From: Xanthobacter autotrophicus
Lineage (GTDB): Bacteria; Pseudomonadota; Alphaproteobacteria; Rhizobiales; Xanthobacteraceae
Assembly (NCBI RefSeq): GCF_030015065.1
Contig: NZ_JAIVFN010000008.1
Location: 1-64,000, forward strand
Length of the DNA stretch: 64,000 bases
Direction: 5' to 3'
Positions 10,197-17,740 of the stretch are shown one piece after another. The translations under genes and the position numbers were made by a program. The notes beneath the pieces are model-generated. The model was not told the DNA's origin and did not search any database. It was given only the letters and a program-made list of their open reading frames with translations. The first letter of the stretch is position 1. The number at the start of each line of letters is the position of its first letter.

Positions 10197-11522
10197 ATGG
10201 CTCAAACGACCTGCATGCGTGCCCTCAAGGGGACCTTCGTCGCCGGGCTCGCGCTCGCGGCGGCGGCGCTGATCACGCCGGCACGGGCGCAGGCCCAGAC
10301 CACGGGCTCCATCTTCGGCCTGCCATTGGGCCAGCCGCAGGCGTCCGCCACCGGCGGCCATCCGCTGATGACGCCCCAGGCGCTGGCGGATGCCCAGGCC
10401 AACTTTCCCCAGTGCATCGCCAGCCTGTGGCCGCTGGCCCAGGCCAAGGGCGTCTCGCGGCGCACCTTCGAGCGCTACACGGCCAGCCTCGAACCCCAGA
10501 TGAAAATCATGGAGTTCATGGACAGCCAGCCGGAATTCTCCAAGCCCATCGGCGCCTATGTGAACATGCTGGTCACCGAGTGGCGGGTGAAGAAGGGCCG
10601 GGAGATCCTGGAGCGCTACAAGCCCATCTTCGAGAAGGTGGAAAAGGCCTATGGCGTCGACCGCTATGCGGTGGCCGCCATCTGGGGTATCGAATCCACC
10701 TATGGCGACCCGGACGGCATCGGCCGGCGGAACGTTCTGGAATCCACCGCCACGCTCTCCTGCATCGGCCGGCGGCAGGACTATTTCCGCGACGAGTTCA
10801 TCGCCACCCTCCAGATCCTGGAGAAAGACGATGTGCCCTACGACCACATGAAGGGCTCGTGGGCCGGCGCGTTCGGGCCCACCCAGTTCATGCCCACCTC
10901 GTTCCAGCGCTTCGCCGTGGACTTCGACGGCGACGGCAAGCGCAACGTGGTGGATTCCATCCCCGACATCATCGCCTCCACCGCCAACAACCTGAAGCTG
11001 GACGGCTGGGAGCTCGGCAAGGCCTGGGGCTACGAGGTGGTGCTGCCGCAGGGCTTCGACTACCGCAACGCCAACCGCTCCATCAAGCGCACGCTCGGCG
11101 AATGGAACACCATGGGCCTGCGCCGCGCCAGCGGCCTCGCCTTCCCGCGCCCGGCCGACACCGCCTACCTGCTGCTGCCCGCGGGCGCCAACGGGCCGGC
11201 CTTCCTGATGATGAAGAATTTCGACGCCATCCTGAAATACAACCCGGCCGACGCCTATGCCCTCGCCATCGGGCACCTGGCGGACCGGCTCAAGGGCGGC
11301 GGCGCCTTCGCCCAGTCCTGGCCGAAGGAGGAGCGCGGATTGTCGAAGGCCGAGCGGCAGGAGATCCAGTCCCGCCTCGCCCAGATGGGCTACGACATCG
11401 GCAATGTGGACGGCATCCTGGGCCAGAAGACCCGGGTGGCCATCCAGGACTACCAGGCGCGCTCCGGGGCGCTGCCCGACGGCTATCCCGACCTCCAGTT
11501 GCTCCAGCAGATGAGAAGGTAA
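10197..11522 (+). CDS. Lytic murein transglycosylase, MltB family
   Basis: About 441 residues. A signal peptide (hydrophobic residues 12-27 ending in ARAQAQ) is followed by an MltB/Slt35-type domain, residues ~55-360. The likely catalytic glutamate is E166 in WGIESTYG, and AFGPTQFMPTSF lies downstream. Residues ~375-440 form a peptidoglycan-binding domain (QSRLAQMGYDIGNVDGILG). The enzyme cleaves glycan strands of peptidoglycan in the periplasm. GGAGG at 10181 can serve either the ATG at 10197 or an in-frame TTG at 10191. A terminator-like hairpin follows. Confidence 0.93.
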   Translation: MAQTTCMRALKGTFVAGLALAAAALITPARAQAQTTGSIFGLPLGQPQASATGGHPLMTPQALADAQANFPQCIASLWPLAQAKGVSRRTFERYTASLEPQMKIMEFMDSQPEFSKPIGAYVNMLVTEWRVKKGREILERYKPIFEKVEKAYGVDRYAVAAIWGIESTYGDPDGIGRRNVLESTATLSCIGRRQDYFRDEFIATLQILEKDDVPYDHMKGSWAGAFGPTQFMPTSFQRFAVDFDGDGKRNVVDSIPDIIASTANNLKLDGWELGKAWGYEVVLPQGFDYRNANRSIKRTLGEWNTMGLRRASGLAFPRPADTAYLLLPAGANGPAFLMMKNFDAILKYNPADAYALAIGHLADRLKGGGAFAQSWPKEERGLSKAERQEIQSRLAQMGYDIGNVDGILGQKTRVAIQDYQARSGALPDGYPDLQLLQQMRR

Positions 11523-11555
11523 GCGGCGACGCTGCTTTCCGGAAGGAAGAACACA

Positions 11556-11584
11556 CCCGCCGGCCCGCCCGGCGGGATTGTTTT
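11556..11584 (+). terminator. Intrinsic terminator of the lytic transglycosylase gene
   Basis: CCCGCCGG (11556-11563) pairs with CCGGCGGG (11569-11576) around a 5-base loop, and ATTGTTTT follows immediately. The stem begins 33 bp after the stop codon. Confidence 0.75.
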
Positions 11585-11648
11585 GGGGCGGTCCCGCCCT
11601 CCCAGCGCCGCGACGCCACCCTCTCCTGCTTGCGGCGGAGGGAGCAGG

Positions 11649-11761
11649 GTTGCGCAGACGGCTATCCGAGCCTGTCCGGCCCGGATCCGTGGCCTTGCCC
11701 GCCAGCAGCGCGCGATTTTCGCCCATTGGGCGTCGCTCAACCCGTATCGTTTCGCGGCCAT
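11649..11761 (-). pseudogene. Remnant of an IS5-family transposase N-terminus
   Basis: On the minus strand an ATG at 11761 opens MAAKRYGLSDAQWAKI, typical of the start of IS5-family (IS427-like) transposases. The expected continuation, ALLAGKATDPGRTGSDSRLR, is present but in a different frame, so a small indel lies near 11727-11735. Homology stops after about 38 residues; the remaining ~200 residues and both IS ends are absent. Confidence 0.7.
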
Positions 11762-11854
11762 CGCTGGGCTCCGTGCTCCAAAAACACGGAACCCCATGAA
11801 TCAGCATTCTCCAGCCTTGGGAATCCTGAACGACGATCGCCCTCTAAATCCAAC

Positions 11855-11911
11855 GAAGAGAACGCGTTGCCCGATCAGCTTGCGATGCAAGCTGATCGGC
11901 GCGTGCTCTAG
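11855..11911. repeat. Dispersed palindromic repeat, copy A
   Basis: Reads GAAGAGAACGCG, then CCGATCAGCTTGCGATGC, then AAGCTGATCGG, then CGCGTGCTCTAG. The central part forms a hairpin around GATCAGCTTGC/GCAAGCTGATC. Near-identical or diverged copies occur at 11966-12025, 17561-17610 and 29991-30040. Confidence 0.8.
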
Positions 11912-11919
11912 AGCGCGAT

Positions 11920-11946
11920 CCGATCAGATTGAATCAATCTGATCGG
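11920..11946. repeat. Perfect palindrome between repeat copies A and B
   Basis: CCGATCAGATTG (11920-11931) and CAATCTGATCGG (11935-11946) are a perfect inverted pair with a 3-base loop, flanked by AGAGCGCGAT. The same flank precedes the palindrome at 12591-12637, so it appears to be a second module of the repeat family. Confidence 0.75.
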
Positions 11947-11965
11947 TGAATCGCCCTCTAACTTC

Positions 11966-12025
11966 AAGAAAGAGAACGCGTTGTCCGATCAGCTTGCGAT
12001 GCAAGCAGATCGGCGCGTGCTCTAG
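11966..12025. repeat. Dispersed palindromic repeat, copy B
   Basis: Differs from copy A by only a few bases across AGAGAACGCGTTG, the CGATCAGCTTGCGATGCAAG core and GGCGCGTGCTCTAG. The terminal CTAG supplies the stop codon of the minus-strand gene ending at 12022. Confidence 0.8.
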
Positions 12026-12279
12026 CGCCTGCCCGCCCGATTGACTGGCCCGCCGCGGTTTGCCGGCGTTCCGGGGCGAACCCCCACACCACGCGCCCCG
12101 ACGCCGGGCGTTGCCACCGCCCGCGCCGCAGGCCGCGGTCGAAGCACGACACCGGGCCTCACGACACACCCCGCCGGATACTCGACATACTGGCAGTACA
12201 CGACGGCGCTGGCGGTATCGGTGCCGGCTGTGACACATCCAAGCGCAAGCAACGCGGATAGCATGATCGAAAGTCGCAT
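12022..12279 (-). CDS. Small secreted hypothetical protein
   Basis: 85 residues: a signal peptide (MRLSIMLSALLALGCVTAG... to TASA) followed by a short mature part with two cysteines (VVYCQYVEYPAGCVVRPG) and an Ala/Arg/Pro/Gly-rich tail. A good GGAGG lies on the minus strand 5-9 bases before the ATG at 12279. The stop codon lies inside repeat copy B, so the C-terminal end may have been set by the repeat. Similar small exported proteins occur in Xanthobacteraceae and Bradyrhizobiaceae; the function is unknown. An FNR box lies about 155 bp upstream. Confidence 0.6.
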   Translation of the reverse strand: MRLSIMLSALLALGCVTAGTDTASAVVYCQYVEYPAGCVVRPGVVLRPRPAARAVATPGVGARGVGVRPGTPANRGGPVNRAGRR

Positions 12280-12432
12280 GCTGACCTCCCCGGCTCAAGT
12301 TGGCTTAATCAAGTATATCGACAAGCCAACCGCACAATTCGTGCGTGAAATCGGGTCTATTCAAATCGGCTCTCCGAACCGACGCGGCGACCTGTAAATT
12401 ATAACTTGTAGTACACTATGAGGGACCGGTCG

Positions 12433-12446
12433 TTGATGCACATCAA
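12433..12446. promoter_or_regulatory. Consensus FNR/FixK-type box
   Basis: TTGATGCACATCAA is a perfect FNR consensus (TTGAT-N4-ATCAA). On the minus strand a TATAAT hexamer lies at 12398-12403, which would place a start site near 12391 and the box near -48.5, leading toward the small secreted gene at 12022-12279. The spacing is not the classical -41.5. No gene starts downstream on the plus strand for more than 5 kb. The rest of 12280-12590 contains nothing I can call. Confidence 0.65.
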
Positions 12447-12590
12447 AGGATCGCAGCTCCTTCGGGGGACGACAGGTCTGGTTCATCGGGTGCACGGAGA
12501 AGCTCCCGGCAATTCGGGAAAGAGCGACGCCCATTGAAGACGTTCGCGCACAGAACCGGCGTTATTGCCGGGCACTGACCGCGGCGAGCG

Positions 12591-12637
12591 AGAGCGCGAT
12601 CCGAGCAAATTGAACCGATTTGCTCGGATCGCGCTCT
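12591..12637. repeat. Perfect 20-bp palindrome, repeat copy C
   Basis: AGAGCGCGATCCGAGCAAAT (12591-12610) and ATTTGCTCGGATCGCGCTCT (12618-12637) pair perfectly around a 7-base loop. AAGAAAGAGAACGCG follows directly, as in copies A and B, and then GGGCACCGGTTCGCG (near 12670), a motif that also occurs at the start of the aioX gene (51228). Confidence 0.8.
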
Positions 12638-12756
12638 AAACTCAAGAAAGAGAACGCGCTTTCGCGCGAAGCGGGCACCGGTTCGCGTGAATAAAATGCG
12701 CTGATTCAAGAATTCGGAGCGCCTCATGGTTTCCATGAAACGACGAGGCGCTCCGA

Positions 12757-14061
12757 TCACTCCAGCCCGATGCGATAGCTCTGCGGGAACGGCGTGCCGG
12801 CCATGTCCACCGGCGCCAGCGGTCGCGACGTCGGGCGCCTCAGCACCCTTTTCACGATCTCCGGGATCATCACCGAGCCCACATAGCGGCCGAGGCACTC
12901 ATGATGGCCGTAGCCGAAATGCAGGTAGGTATGGAACGGCCGGTCGGGCCGGAACGCCTCCGGATCCGGCACGAAGTCCGGATCGAACATGGCGGACAGG
13001 CTCAGGGGCAGCACCACGGTGCCCTTGCCGATCACCTTCTCCCGCGGCGTGCCCTTGGCGATGGTGACGGTGGATGCCGCCTCGCGGAACATGAAGGCGA
13101 CGATGGGCGAGAAGCGCAGCGCCTCCCACACATAACCGTCGAAGGCGGCGTCGTCCCCCGCGATCGCCGCCGCCCGCGCGCCGGCCAGCGCCTCGGGCCG
13201 GGAGAACAGCTCGGCCAGCGCATTGATGACCGCTTCCGCCGTGGTCTCGATGGCCCCGATGAGCAGGCCGCCCACATTGATCACCACCCGGTCCATGCCG
13301 AAATGGTCCGATGCGGGCAGGTTGAGGCTCAGGATGCGGGTCAGGCTGTCGTCGGGGGCGGTGCCGGCCTTGATCTGCGCGATCCGCGCCGGGATCAGCT
13401 GGGCGAACAGGGTGCGCAGCTTCACCCGCGAGTCCTCCGCCGCCTGGTGGATCGCCTCGGCGTCGGGCCGACCGTCATAGGGCAGGTTGTTGAACTGGTC
13501 CATCTGGTTGGCATAGGACCAGTCGAGCAGGTCCTGGTCCGGCCCGTGGATGCCGAAGCAGCGCTGCACGATGCGCATGGGCACGTGGCGGGCGAGTTGC
13601 TGCACCGCCTCGATCTCGCAGCCGGCGGCGTCCAGCGCCGTATCTGCCACCTCGGCCACGACCGCGCGGATCTTCGGCAGGTCGTCGAAGGCGAGGATGG
13701 CGCGCATCACGGACTTGTCGCGGTAATTCACCACGGTCTCGTCCATGGCCAGCATGAAGTCGCCCATCTTGGGCTTGTAGAGGTCCACCGTGAACACCTT
13801 CGGGATCGAGAGCACCTCGATCACGTCGGCGCGCTTGGCGATCAGCGTCACCTCGCTGGTCTCGTAGATGGGGGCATGGGCGCGCAGCTCGGCGAAGAAG
13901 GCGCGCGTCTCGTTGGCGATGAGGTCACGGGCCAGCGGCCAGCGCTCGGCCGGGCGCAGCGCTGCGAGGCGGTCGAGGCACGGCGTCTGCGACACCGGCA
14001 CCACGTCCACCCCGCCCGCGATGCCGCCGGCGATTCCCTGGGCGATCTCAATGGCGGACAT
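12757..14061 (-). CDS. Cytochrome P450
   Basis: 434-residue soluble bacterial P450. The I-helix motif is LIGAIETTAEAV, the K-helix ExxR is in EALRFSP, and the heme loop FGYGHHECLG carries the axial cysteine C389. The substrate is not evident. The gene starts inside the end of the diheme cytochrome gene (14-bp overlap), so the two are co-transcribed and translationally coupled. A diheme oxygenase-like protein next to it and a peroxidase-fold protein nearby recall oxylipin pathways, where a dioxygenase makes a hydroperoxide and a P450 rearranges it; that role is inferred. No ferredoxin or reductase gene is adjacent. Confidence 0.92.
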   Translation of the reverse strand: MSAIEIAQGIAGGIAGGVDVVPVSQTPCLDRLAALRPAERWPLARDLIANETRAFFAELRAHAPIYETSEVTLIAKRADVIEVLSIPKVFTVDLYKPKMGDFMLAMDETVVNYRDKSVMRAILAFDDLPKIRAVVAEVADTALDAAGCEIEAVQQLARHVPMRIVQRCFGIHGPDQDLLDWSYANQMDQFNNLPYDGRPDAEAIHQAAEDSRVKLRTLFAQLIPARIAQIKAGTAPDDSLTRILSLNLPASDHFGMDRVVINVGGLLIGAIETTAEAVINALAELFSRPEALAGARAAAIAGDDAAFDGYVWEALRFSPIVAFMFREAASTVTIAKGTPREKVIGKGTVVLPLSLSAMFDPDFVPDPEAFRPDRPFHTYLHFGYGHHECLGRYVGSVMIPEIVKRVLRRPTSRPLAPVDMAGTPFPQSYRIGLE

Positions 14062-15811
14062 CGGGCCCCTCCAGGATCTTGAGATATTCGATGATGGCGG
14101 TGCGGTCGTCGGGCGTCAGCTTCGCCACCGCGGGGTCGGGGAAGGCATGGCCGCGGTTGGAATTGCCCGGCAGGCTGGTGTCGAACAGGAACAGGCTTTC
14201 GCGCTCCTTCTCGGTGAACGCGTCGGCGGAGGAGACGAAGCCGAGCTTCTTCGTGTCCAGCTCCCGCGAGCCCACATAGAAGCGGGCGGGCCGCTCGTCC
14301 TCCGGCGAGAGCAGGTCATAGACGGTCGGCACCGAGCCGTTGTGCAGGAACGGCCCCGTCGCCCACACGCCGGCCAGCGGCCCGGCCTTGTAGCTCGGCG
14401 GTGCCAGCCAGCCCGGCTGGGGCGAGGGGCGATCCGGCGGCTGGCTGCCGGGCGCGAACCGCCAGCCGTACCACTGCTTGCGCGCATCGCCGGTGATGCC
14501 CTGGGCCCTGAGGCTGTTCTCGGTGATGGCCGTGACCGCCGCCAGCAGCACCGCGCCGGCCGGCACCTGGCCATCGGCGAGATGCGGCGCGCTCGCGACC
14601 AGGGGTCCGAGCACGCCGGGCTTGGCGAAGCGACCGGTGAAATTGGTGAGCATCTTGGGGTCGGTTTTCACCTTGGCGATGTCCACCATGGAGACCGCCA
14701 GCCACCGCCGCCCGCCCTCGGTTTCGGCGGCGGGGGTGAGACGGTATTCGGGGCCGCCATGGCAGCCGGCGCAATGGGCCTTGAACAGCTCGGCGCCACG
14801 CTGCGCCTTGGCCGCGTCCACCTTGCCCAGCTCCTTCTCGGGCCACGGCGGCGGCTTCAGGTCCGCCACCCAGGCCTCCAGCGCCACCAGGTTGCCGGGG
14901 AGCGCGGTGGAGGTGAAGGCGGCCGGGTTACCGTTGGCGAAGCTGGTGTGGCCGAACACGCCCAGCACCTCGCCGAGATTGCGCCCGAGCGGGTTGCCCG
15001 CCACCCCGTTCCACTGCACGTAGCGCTGGTGCGGGGTGGTCCACAGGAAGGGATAGCTCACCGGCGCATCCGGCATGCGGAAGTTGGCGGGCTCGCCGAG
15101 CGCGTCGGCGGCCACCGCATTCAGGATATGGCCGAAGGCGTCGAGCCGGCCGCGGCCATAGGGCACCGGGGTCCAGGACGCGGCCTCCAGCCGGCGGATC
15201 TCGGCGGCGGTCGCCTCCAGCGCCGGGCGCACCTGCTTGGGATCGGCGGCCACGAGGCGCGCGGCGAAGCGCTGGAACTTGGCGGGGTCCGCCAGAGTGT
15301 TGTCGAGGGCGCGGCTGAGGCGCTTCATGAACAGCTGGTAATCGGCCAGGGACGCGCCGCCGTCGATGCGGATGCGCACCCCGTCCGCCACGATATCGGA
15401 GGTATGGCAGGCGGCACAGGTCATGCCCACCATGGGCCCCATCGCCCCGCCGGGCCGCGGGTCCTTCACGAAACCGATGGGCAGCCCGTCCGGATTGAGG
15501 GGCGAGGGCCCGTCCGCCGGCAGGAAGCCCATCTCGGTCATGTGCCTGGGATCGAGGAACGGCTTGTCGGAGAGCGGCTGCTCCAGCGCGCGCAGGAACA
15601 CGTAGGGCAGGAGCTGCGAGCCCTGGGACGTGTAGTAGAACTGGTCGCGCAGGCCGTCCGACCACCCCTGGTCGAGCACCTTGGGCGGGCCCGCCTTCTC
15701 GTCGGCCTGGCGCCGCGACATGATCGCGTCGGTGGCCGCCGCAAGGCCCAGGAAGCCCGCGACCCCCGCGAGCACGATGAGACCCTTTCGTCCCAGCATT
15801 TTCTCCCCCAA
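14048..15811 (-). CDS. RoxA-like diheme cytochrome c
   Basis: 587 residues. An N-terminal hydrophobic segment (residues 9-26) is a signal peptide or membrane anchor. Two heme c sites are present: C132-A-A-C135-H136 and C347-A-G-C350-H351. The intervening YGRGRLDAFGHILNAV and LWTTPHQRYVQWNGVAGNP segments are typical of the RoxA/diheme peroxidase superfamily. Members of this fold include rubber oxygenase RoxA and the Pseudomonas aeruginosa fatty acid 10S-dioxygenase and diol synthase, so a periplasmic oxygenase acting on an unsaturated chain is plausible but inferred. It leads a two-gene operon with the overlapping P450 gene. Confidence 0.75.
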   Translation of the reverse strand: MGEKMLGRKGLIVLAGVAGFLGLAAATDAIMSRRQADEKAGPPKVLDQGWSDGLRDQFYYTSQGSQLLPYVFLRALEQPLSDKPFLDPRHMTEMGFLPADGPSPLNPDGLPIGFVKDPRPGGAMGPMVGMTCAACHTSDIVADGVRIRIDGGASLADYQLFMKRLSRALDNTLADPAKFQRFAARLVAADPKQVRPALEATAAEIRRLEAASWTPVPYGRGRLDAFGHILNAVAADALGEPANFRMPDAPVSYPFLWTTPHQRYVQWNGVAGNPLGRNLGEVLGVFGHTSFANGNPAAFTSTALPGNLVALEAWVADLKPPPWPEKELGKVDAAKAQRGAELFKAHCAGCHGGPEYRLTPAAETEGGRRWLAVSMVDIAKVKTDPKMLTNFTGRFAKPGVLGPLVASAPHLADGQVPAGAVLLAAVTAITENSLRAQGITGDARKQWYGWRFAPGSQPPDRPSPQPGWLAPPSYKAGPLAGVWATGPFLHNGSVPTVYDLLSPEDERPARFYVGSRELDTKKLGFVSSADAFTEKERESLFLFDTSLPGNSNRGHAFPDPAVAKLTPDDRTAIIEYLKILEGPDVRH

Positions 15812-16152
15812 AGACTGGTGCGGGTCACCGCCGTGCCCGCCGGAGCCGGTCCGCGCGGGCAGATCCGCGCGGGTAGGTCCGCCGGGCGGTGAAGCCGTCT
15901 CGTTTCAGAATGATTAAAAAGCGATTCAGGCTCCGGATGGAAGCACAACAGCATCCACACGGAGGATTTGCATGGTCCCCGCCGGACCGGGGGTGAAGCG
16001 TGACGCCCGACGTCACGCGCCGATCGCCCAACCCTCGCGCGGGCGCATGTCAGGCGCGCGACAGCCAGAGCGGGCGCGGCCCGCCCCGGATCGGGCACGC
16101 AGCATGGCGGATGCGGCCGGCGCATCCGCCATGACGCCCATTCCGGCAGGCG
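15812..16152. other. Intergenic region upstream of the diheme cytochrome gene
   Basis: About 340 bp between two minus-strand genes, with no credible ORF. An AT-rich patch near 15905-15925 is the most likely promoter area for the cytochrome/P450 operon. No recognisable operator was seen. Confidence 0.5.
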
Positions 16153-17289
16153 TCACACCAGCGACAGGTCGAGGCTCTCGCGCAGGCGGGCCACCAGCTC
16201 GCCCTGGCGGTTGGTATCCGTCTTTTCGTACAGCGCCTTGAGCTGGCTGCGCACCGTGGACATGGCCACGCTGCGCTGCTGGGCGAAATCGGCGAGCGAG
16301 GCGCCCACCGCCAGCGCCGCCGCCAGCGCCGCCTCCGACGGCGTGAGGCGGAAGGTGGTCTGCAGGCGGCGCGCCACGTCGGCGCCGCTGCGGCCCGGCG
16401 CCCGCACCACCACCGCGATCTGCGAGCGCGTGGTCAGCTTCACGCTGCCCTCGCCCAATGGCAGCGGATGCAGCGAGACGCGGTAGGGCGCGGCATCCGC
16501 ATCCGAGCGCTGAACCTCCATGTGCTCGGCATGGGGCAGGCTGGCCTCGCCGCGGGCGGCGGCGAGGGCCACCGCCACCGCTGCCGCCACCTGGCGGGAC
16601 GCGCGGTCGTCGCGGAAGGCGAGCTTGCCGCCGCGCAGGGCGATGTCGCCCTCCTTCACCATGGCGTCGCCGGCCCGGTTGACGTGGGCCACATGCATGT
16701 CTGCGTCCACCAGGAAGATGCCGGCATCGACGATGTCGAGGGCGGCGGCGATGTCGCCCACCTTGGCCTTCGCCTCGTCGAGCAGCGCGTAGAGCTCGAA
16801 CGCCCGGCGCAGGTGCGGCACCACCAGTCCCAGCTTTTGCTTCTCGGGCGCGCCGAACGGCCCCTGGCCGCGCCCGCGCATGGCGCACACGGTGGCCATC
16901 ACGTCGGCTTCCTGGGCGAAGTAGGAGACGAGCGAATGCTCGATATCCATGGGCTCCACCACCTCGCGGAACATGGCGGTGGCGCGGAACTGGTCCGGGT
17001 CCACCCCGTCCTCGCCGACGATGACGCGGCCGGGATTGGAGAGGATGTACGACAGGCGCGGGTCTTCCGTCGCATGGCGGTACAGGAAGGTCTTGTAGGC
17101 CTCGTGGTCGTAGCCCCACACGCGCCAGGTGGGCCGGCGCGGCTGCTTGAGGCTGTAGACCGCGAGCTGGCCGACGCGGCCATCCACGAAGCGCGTGACG
17201 CCTTCCAGCAGGATGCCCCATTGCTGGGGATCGCCGCTGAGCTCGTACACGTCGCCGATGAGGCGGGAATATTGATCGAGATCGCCCAT
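16153..17289 (-). CDS. LuxR-type transcriptional regulator with PAS-like sensor region
   Basis: 378 residues. The C-terminal ~65 residues form a LuxR/GerE helix-turn-helix (FRLTPSEAALAAALAVGASL, then QRSVAMSTVRSQLKALYEKT). The middle region (LDIVDAGIFLVDADMHVAHVNRAG) looks like a PAS fold. The N-terminal ~190 residues resemble the ligand-sensing part of similar alphaproteobacterial regulators. The start at 17289 is chosen because the longer in-frame extension is low-complexity and lies in the intergenic region. It lies beside the cytochrome/P450 operon and divergent from the peroxidase-fold gene, so it is the likely controller of one or both. Confidence 0.85.
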   Translation of the reverse strand: MGDLDQYSRLIGDVYELSGDPQQWGILLEGVTRFVDGRVGQLAVYSLKQPRRPTWRVWGYDHEAYKTFLYRHATEDPRLSYILSNPGRVIVGEDGVDPDQFRATAMFREVVEPMDIEHSLVSYFAQEADVMATVCAMRGRGQGPFGAPEKQKLGLVVPHLRRAFELYALLDEAKAKVGDIAAALDIVDAGIFLVDADMHVAHVNRAGDAMVKEGDIALRGGKLAFRDDRASRQVAAAVAVALAAARGEASLPHAEHMEVQRSDADAAPYRVSLHPLPLGEGSVKLTTRSQIAVVVRAPGRSGADVARRLQTTFRLTPSEAALAAALAVGASLADFAQQRSVAMSTVRSQLKALYEKTDTNRQGELVARLRESLDLSLV

Positions 17290-17740
17290 GTCCGTCCCAT
17301 TTCCGCGCGTCGCCGCGGCCGGCCGGGCCGGAACCGCGGAACGCTTTGATCCGATGGACCGCCGTGGCTCATCCCCGCGAGAGCCAGAGGCGCGCTGGCA
17401 CCCCCGGTCCTGCCGCGGGGCAGGGCAAGGGGACGAGGGTGGCAGGCTTGCCTGCGCCACCCGATGCCACAGTCGCCGGAGCGGTCACGCTCCCGGGCCG
17501 CATCCCGCCGGGTTGCACCAACCCGGGCCGCGAATGCGCCCCTCAACCTGTTGAATGAGACCGCGTGACCCGACCCGCCTGCGATGCAGGCGAACCGGCG
17601 CGTGCTCCTGACTGCAGCATTGCACAACCACCTCAGGCTGCAAGACGGCCAATGTCGCGGTCATCCCCCATTCGCGGGATGCTGCCCCTTGGGGCTCCAT
17701 GCTGCCCTATGCGGGAAGCGGCTCAGGCATCGGAACCAGC
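17290..17740. other. Divergent promoter region
   Basis: About 450 bp between the LuxR-type gene (leftward) and the peroxidase-fold gene (rightward). It holds one diverged copy of the dispersed repeat at 17561-17610. Otherwise I see only GC-rich non-coding sequence. Confidence 0.5.
17561..17610. repeat. Dispersed palindromic repeat, copy D (diverged)
   Basis: CCGCGTGACCCGACCCGCCT, GCGATGCAGGCGAACCGG and CGCGTGCTCCTG keep the layout of copies A and B, but compensating changes keep the hairpin (CGCCTGCGATGCAGGCG) while the bases differ. Confidence 0.6.

Noticed and set aside
11920-12637. Repeats as a CRISPR array
   Set aside because: The copies are palindromic, unevenly spaced and not separated by unique spacers of constant length.
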